Assembly (NCBI GenBank): GCA_945787595.1
Contig: CALZJV010000200.1
Location: forward strand, 1 to 20,093
Length of the DNA: 20,093 bases
Source of the DNA: an uncultured Desulfobacterales bacterium
GTDB taxonomy: Bacteria > Desulfobacterota > Desulfobacteria > Desulfobacterales > JAFDCJ01
Direction: 5' to 3'
The translations under genes were made by a program, and so were the position numbers. The first letter of the stretch is position 1; each line of letters begins with the position of its first letter. Below the pieces are notes generated by a model that did no database searches, was not told the DNA's origin, and saw only the letters and a list, made by a program, of their open reading frames with translations. Below, piece after piece: positions 16,113 through 20,093 of this stretch.

Positions 16113-17180
16113 TTAGTATAGAAATTCATATTTATCAAATTTGCCGTCGGGCCTTGCATCGACAACAACTGAATCGACCACCTTTCCGATGTCGTAAAAT
16201 ACAACGTCCGGTCCGGGATTCTCGGAAAAACTGGCTAAGATTTCACTCGGTTTGTCCCACATCCAAAGACCCAGCCGGTCTTCCAAAGCCTTTTTTTCGG
16301 CCTGGGTTTTACCTGCCAGATCTTTTCGCGTAACCAGTTTGTATTTTAAGCCGACCTGGAATGAATTGTTATCGGGATCCTGATCAAAATAACTTCCATT
16401 GATGCAGTATGGAAAAAATACAGATTCCGGTTCTCCATCTTTATCTTCGTCGAGAAACACGGCTGAGATTCTCTGATTTTCGGTCGGGATGATGGGTTGC
16501 ATTGGGGCTTCAGATCTTTGAGCATCATGATATTCATCTGCATCTTTGAGCTTTTTAAAGAGAGCATCGACAAATTTTTTATCACGTCCTTTTTCGAAGG
16601 AAAAACGGATATCAACATCACCGTCTCGGAATTGATATATGAGGACAACATTTTCCATCTCTATTTCTGAAAATGTCTTTAATATCAGAGAAATAGGGTA
16701 GGAGTTCTTAGCCTCTTCTAGGCAGGTAGCTTTAGGAGTGGTTTTTGTTTCGCTGCGTTCTTCCACGTAAAGCCCGCTTTGACAAACCGGTGAATAACTC
16801 TGGACGGGATGAGTCGGGGTGCGCACGATTTGTTTACTGTAGACATTATATTCCCGGAAGTTATCTTCGGTAATTCCATAAACAATATGGTAAACATTAA
16901 AAGAATACGATCTATTGGTTCCCTTGCTTTGTTCTGTTCTTTTAACAGGCGTGCCTATCAGTCGAAAGTCTTTATTCTCATATTTATCCTTAAATTTTTT
17001 ATATTGTTCAATTTTTTCTTGCGGTGCCGTTTCTCTTTCGGCGGAATCAGAGTGGCTGATTGCCGTGTGGGCCGGGCCGACAATGAAAAACCTGCCGGCC
17101 AGAATGATTGTAAAAACCGCTAATACGGCAGCCTTGATCATTTTCCTCGAATTTGAATTTTTAATTACCTTGATTAACAT
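16113..17180 (-). CDS. Unrecognised exported protein with Asp-rich (EF-hand-like) loops
   Basis: This 355-aa protein is not one I recognise. The N-terminus has a basic region and a hydrophobic segment (MIKAAVLAVFTIILAGRFFIV, about 14-34) with a plausible cleavage after AHTA (about 40), so it is exported or membrane-anchored. A second possible start, Met14, has GAGGAAA directly upstream and may be the true one. The body is charged and largely soluble, with three Cys (133, 153, 259). Three Asp-rich loops stand out: DEDKDGEPE (244-252), DQDPDNN (266-272) and DARPDGKFDKYE (341-352). These resemble the D-x-D-x-D-G calcium loops of EF-hand/dockerin-type domains or FG-GAP-like repeats. Calcium binding is therefore possible but unproven. 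It is more AT-rich than the transporter genes and stands alone on its strand. Confidence 0.75.
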   Translation of the reverse strand: MLIKVIKNSNSRKMIKAAVLAVFTIILAGRFFIVGPAHTAISHSDSAERETAPQEKIEQYKKFKDKYENKDFRLIGTPVKRTEQSKGTNRSYSFNVYHIVYGITEDNFREYNVYSKQIVRTPTHPVQSYSPVCQSGLYVEERSETKTTPKATCLEEAKNSYPISLILKTFSEIEMENVVLIYQFRDGDVDIRFSFEKGRDKKFVDALFKKLKDADEYHDAQRSEAPMQPIIPTENQRISAVFLDEDKDGEPESVFFPYCINGSYFDQDPDNNSFQVGLKYKLVTRKDLAGKTQAEKKALEDRLGLWMWDKPSEILASFSENPGPDVVFYDIGKVVDSVVVDARPDGKFDKYEFLY

Positions 17181-17442
17181 TTATATATAAACCTTTACGC
17201 TTTATTTTCGACTGGTTCTTAATTTATCGGGTCGGTGGATAGTGAATTAGAACCACCGCGGCCGGACCGGATTTCTGTTTGAAAACTTGAAACACAAGGT
17301 TGGTGCAATATGCGAGCCATTAAAACAGAAATAAGGGCGCAAACACTCAATGCTTATAAATGTAATGATTTCAGTAAAATAAAGGCCTAATAATAATGGA
17401 GGGTAAAACTGAGATTTCAGAAAAAATAAAATGGGGGGATTA

Positions 17443-17481
17443 AAAAAAATTCCAGCCAAATATTTGACGTTATCTGGCTGG
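17443..17481 (-). terminator. Intrinsic terminator (minus strand)
   Basis: CCAGCCA (17452-17458) and TGGCTGG (17475-17481) pair around a 16-nt loop. On the minus strand the hairpin is followed by AATTTTTTTTAATCC. It lies about 345 nt after the SDR stop, beyond the repeat region, so it could end SDR read-through transcripts. Confidence 0.5.
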
Positions 17482-17590
17482 AAATCTGGTTACAACTAGG
17501 CTCTTATCAGGTTTTATCTGACAACATTTTGTCAGAAAATGAAGTTTTCAGGTGTTCCGCCGGAGGCGGATTCGGGTTTCAGCAATTAAA

Positions 17591-17812
17591 AATTTCAAAT
17601 AACAAAATACAAATATCAAATGGTTCGACAAGCCGTTCGACAGGCTCACGGTCCTGAGCAAAGTCGAAGGACTCACCACTCTGAGCCAGGTCGAAGGGCA
17701 AATCACAATCACCGAAATTCAAAATCCCAAACAATTTACTTTTAATCTTATTTGAGATTTGGATATTTGGGATTTATTTGTAATTTGGTGCTTGTAATTT
17801 GTTATTTTCGGA
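17591..17812. repeat. Composite intergenic repeat with inverted AT-rich flanks and a GC-rich palindromic core
   Basis: The core (17636-17697) has TTCGAC...CTCA (17636-17648) facing TGAG...GTCGAA (17655-17668), then a second TGAG..GTCGAAGG arm (17682-17697) that is a near direct copy of the first. The flanks are CAAAT-rich on the left (17595-17620) and the inverted ATTTG-rich type on the right (17749-17812). The TTCGACAGGCTCA / TGAGC..GTCGAA unit is a familiar intergenic repeat of environmental bacteria (known from experience). No transposase is present. Confidence 0.65.
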
Positions 17813-17826
17813 TTATCTGAGTTGGG

Positions 17827-18600
17827 TTATAGTATATTGCTTGAGAACCCTCCGTCCACCGGCAGGGCAATCCCGGTGACAAAATCAGAAGCCGCGCTTG
17901 CCAGAAAAATGGCGGCGCCCCCGAGCTCTCGCGGTTCGCCCCATCTGCCCTCGGGCGTCCTGGCAATCACCTTGTCATGCAGCCCCTCGATGTCTTTGCG
18001 GGCCTGCCGCGTCAGTTCGGTATCGATCCAGCCGGGCAGAATGGCATTGACCTGGATGTTATCCTCGGCCCAGGCACAGGCCAGGCTGCGGGTCATCTGA
18101 ACGATGCCACCCTTACTGGCGCTGTAAGGTCCCAATTTGGCGCCACCGAAATAAGAGGTCATGGAGCCGATGTTGATGATTTTTCCGCCAGCGACGGCTT
18201 TCATTGCCGGATAAACCCACTTGGAACATAAAAATGCGCTGCGCAGATTGCCGGCCATCACCTGGTCCCACTCGGAAGCTTCATAATCCTGCGGCATTTT
18301 ACGAATGTTGATGCCGGCATTGTTAACCAGGATATCGATGCGACCCAATTCCCGGAGAACTTCTTCAGCCATCTGTTGAACCGCTTTTTCCTCGGTGACA
18401 TCAAATAGCAATCCAAGGGCCCGTACGCCGAACTCTTCCCTGATCTCAGTGACAGCCGATTCTGTTTTTTGTGCATTTCGGGCGACAATGGCAACATCGG
18501 CTCCCATGGATGCAAAACCTCTTACGATTCCCTTGCCGATTCCGCCGTTCCCACCGGTCACAATAGCTACTCTTTGTTTCAGACTGAATAAATCATTCAT
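17827..18600 (-). CDS. SDR-family NAD(P)-dependent dehydrogenase (gluconate 5-dehydrogenase/KduD-like)
   Basis: This 257-aa classical short-chain dehydrogenase has cofactor loop TGGNGGIGKG at 15-24, NNAG at 93-96, catalytic Ser in IGSMTSY (about 146-149), YSASKGG with Tyr159 and Lys163, and a terminal VDGGFSSNIL. The PG-x-I-x-T-like segment LPGWIDTELT after the active site is typical. The overall pattern (LFSLKQRVAIVTGGNGGIG, ACAWAEDNIQVNAILPGW) resembles gluconate 5-dehydrogenase or 2-deoxygluconate 3-dehydrogenase. It would oxidise or reduce a sugar acid or polyol in the cytoplasm. The ribosome binding site is good (GAAAGGAGATCATAATG). It is monocistronic here. Its substrate is not fixed by sequence, because many SDRs of this group act on steroids, polyols or ketones. 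Confidence 0.93.
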   Translation of the reverse strand: MNDLFSLKQRVAIVTGGNGGIGKGIVRGFASMGADVAIVARNAQKTESAVTEIREEFGVRALGLLFDVTEEKAVQQMAEEVLRELGRIDILVNNAGINIRKMPQDYEASEWDQVMAGNLRSAFLCSKWVYPAMKAVAGGKIINIGSMTSYFGGAKLGPYSASKGGIVQMTRSLACAWAEDNIQVNAILPGWIDTELTRQARKDIEGLHDKVIARTPEGRWGEPRELGGAAIFLASAASDFVTGIALPVDGGFSSNIL

Positions 18601-18762
18601 TATGATCTCCTTTCAGAAAAAATTAGCGACATCCAACCACCTGCCGGTGGCATCGTTTTTAGGCCTGATTACCGCCGAATGTTGTCAAGCTCCGGTCAAT
18701 AGCCGGTATTTTTCTTTCTTTGCATATTCTTGTGAGGCGGGCAACTCTTTTTAGTAGGGTGA

Positions 18763-18984
18763 TGCTTCCTAAACATACCAATACCCGATTTTTACGATTG
18801 GACCTTAGTTTCCGACAGTGCCAAGTGTCTCGAAAACATGGTGGCGGTTTCTCACTTGCGGCTGGTTTGTCGCTGGAACGAACAGGGATTGGGAGATTTC
18901 AACCTGCATTATCTTCGCAATCAGCAGGGGAAGGAAGTTGACTTTTTAAATTTTAGAATATTAATCAAATCTGAGTCAAGTTGA
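18763..18984 (+). pseudogene. DUF4143-type AAA ATPase, C-terminal remnant
   Basis: There is no start codon in this frame, but it reads PDFYDWTLVSDSAKCLENMV, then AVSHLRL, then LGDFNLHYLRNQQGKEVDFL, and becomes nonsense before the stop at 18982-18984. The order Y-D-W-x-L-V-x-D-x-A..(F/L)EN-(M/L)-V-A..HL, then L-x-Y-L-R(N/D)..G-x-E-V-D-F is the signature of the nuclease-like DUF4143 C-terminal domain of small AAA ATPases. The N-terminal ATPase with its Walker motifs is absent upstream (18601-18760 has none). It is a dead fragment of a gene family that is often mobile or horizontally exchanged. Confidence 0.75.
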
Positions 18985-19014
18985 TCTCGCCGGTTATAGA
19001 ATTTGAAGATACGT

Positions 19015-19057
19015 ACTAAAAATAATCCCCGGCAACCGAATAAAGCTGCCGGGGATT
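19015..19057 (-). terminator. Intrinsic terminator of the cytochrome gene
   Basis: AATCCCCGGCA (19024-19034) and TGCCGGGGATT (19047-19057) form an 11-bp perfect stem with a 12-nt loop. On the minus strand ATTTTTAG follows. It starts 26 nt after the cytochrome stop. Confidence 0.85.
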
Positions 19058-19082
19058 TATGGTTTTCGGGTTATTCTGACAA

Positions 19083-20093
19083 TTACCAGTCTTTACCTTT
19101 CTGGGCTTTTTCGGCCATATACTTGATCATCTTGTTCATCATCTCAATATGTTGCTTGGTATCAAGCTTGCCTTTTTCGCTGACCTTTTGCCAGAGCTCC
19201 TTGTCGGTCATATTCTGGTGGCAGCCCATGCAGGTGCCGGTCCGCAGCAGGGTATCGATTTCCTCTTTGTTTAAAGCCCGGCTCATCGGCCAGTGGGTGC
19301 CGACAGTTGCTATCTGGGTGCCGTCCCGTTCGACGATCTTGGACCAGTCAAATTTCAGTTTTGGAATTCCTGGGATCTGAACCGAGTACTTCTTTGGAAT
19401 GATTTCACCGGTCTTGGCGTCGATCAGATCTTCGACAATGTCCATGTATTGCTTGGTGCCGAAGGTGCCGTCGCCCAAACCCAGTCCGGCGGTTTTCAGG
19501 TTGGCATGGCAGGATTCGCAAGTCCTGGCCTTACGTTGGGCCGTATGCGGCTGGACCGGCCGGCGCCATGTCAATGGCCAGCGGCACATGTTCCTGCTGG
19601 CGAATGGCAGCCTCATCCGGGCTGTCGGCAATAACGTTGTTGGCAATGGTTTCGCCTGCTTCGTTGATCACCGTATAGGTTATCTGGCAACCGGGCATGA
19701 GGGGTGATACCCGCCCTTCGCCGCCGATTCCCAGCACAGGATCCTCCCAGCGCAGGTAAGAACGGGTTTCATAGGGTTTGCCCGCGGACTTGATGCCGCC
19801 GCTGCCCAGAACGGACTCAGCGGTCTGGCCGTTTTTCTTTTTTGCATTGCCTGAGGCGACCCAATCGATACCGGACTTCTGCTTGCCGTCCTTATCTCTG
19901 GAATAGTCGACCTTCACATGGCAACCGTAGCACTGCGGCACCCAGGATGCGTGGCAGCCATAGCACTCCAGTTTATCAAAGTGAGAAGTAACGGCAACCA
20001 TGGCCACCGGGGCGGAGGGATCTTTCCACTTCTTTTCCTGGTTTATGTTCTTCAGAACCGGAACCTGAAAATCCAGACCGGTGGCTGAATGAA
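19083..20093 (-). pseudogene. Multihaem c-type cytochrome, 5' end outside window, frame-disrupted
   Basis: The gene runs in from the right edge (open to 20093) and ends at 19083. Four CxxCH haem sites are visible: CYGCH at 19951-19965, CYGCH at 19918-19932, CESCH at 19506-19520 and CMGCH at 19218-19232. Text such as CHASWVPQCYGCHVKVDYS and RTCESCHANLKTAGLGLG is typical of periplasmic multihaem cytochromes near the octahaem tetrathionate-reductase type. The frame breaks at the CCGGCCGG tract at 19556-19563. Before it the sequence reads PLAIDMAPAG and stops at TAA; after it the other frame continues PVQPHTAQRKARTCESCH. The duplicated CCGG (or one extra base) explains the shift, and removing it would give IDMAPVQPHTAQ. 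Whether this is a mutation or a sequencing/assembly slip is open. A signal peptide would be outside the window. It ends in a Lys-rich tail. Confidence 0.8.

Larger units (their letters stand above)
17181..17826. other. Repeat-rich intergenic region
   Basis: This gap of 646 bp contains no supported gene. It contains a CGGTGG/CCACCG inverted pair (17233-17258), a terminator-like hairpin (17443-17481), a CTGACAA-CATT-TTGTCAG hairpin (17518-17535) and the composite repeat at 17591-17812. A 70-codon minus-strand frame at 17247-17459 is AT-driven and is not called. Confidence 0.6.

Noticed and set aside
17591..17812. CRISPR-like repeat array
   Set aside because: The repeats are palindromic and irregular, with no evenly sized unique spacers and no cas genes.
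18720..18941. 73-codon + strand frame
   Set aside because: It is a shadow of the DUF4143 remnant, which is read in a different frame.

Overview
The window reads as chromosome from a Gram-negative anaerobe or microaerophile, most likely a sulfate-reducing-type Desulfobacterota (inference). The reasons are a multihaem c-type cytochrome, a diiron oxygen-binding (ODP-type) protein coupled to a SpoIIE phosphatase, a lipoprotein TolC/RND efflux system, many interspersed intergenic repeats and several decaying genes. No tRNA, rRNA, CRISPR array, transposase or phage gene was recognised.

Left part (1-2630, + strand). A gene tail enters from the left edge. It is followed by a leftover C-terminal piece of an MscS-type channel, and then by a two-gene overlapping operon: an ODP-type metallo-beta-lactamase-fold diiron protein with an extra four-cysteine cluster, and a PP2C/SpoIIE phosphatase. 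Together these look like a gas- or redox-sensing input feeding a partner-switching output. A weak terminator closes the operon.

Efflux locus (2621-9184, visibly more GC-rich). An outer-membrane TolC-like lipoprotein gene is divergent from a membrane-fusion protein and RND pump operon. The pump gene is split by what looks like a small deletion of about 13 nt near 6489. The divergent gap holds a possible MITE-like element bounded by 14-bp inverted repeats.

Small-gene and ArsR locus (9185-10380). A 36-aa ORF with a strong ribosome binding site follows an extremely AT-rich island. A bidirectional-looking hairpin separates it from a minus-strand cluster: an ArsR-family repressor, then two tiny overlapping ORFs (a Cys-rich 30-mer and a coiled-coil 35-mer). 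Two near-identical 20-bp imperfect palindromes, one upstream of arsR and one upstream of the tiny genes, look like the ArsR operators.

Sugar ABC transporter (10511-14978, minus strand). The order of transcription is a Tat-exported binding protein, a terminator-like attenuator, two MalF/MalG-type permeases overlapping by 4 nt, and a MalK/UgpC-type ATPase. This is a complete CUT1-type importer.

Right part (14979-20093). It contains a small secreted HEAT-repeat protein, a convergent unrecognised secreted protein with Asp-rich loops, a repeat-rich gap, an SDR sugar/polyol dehydrogenase, a reading-frame remnant of a DUF4143-type ATPase, and a multihaem cytochrome that runs off the right edge and carries a frameshift at a CCGGCCGG tract. 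Four genes in this 20 kb are fragmentary or frame-disrupted (MscS, RND, DUF4143, cytochrome), so either this is a genome shedding genes or the draft contains indel errors. The sequence alone cannot separate the two for the RND and cytochrome cases.
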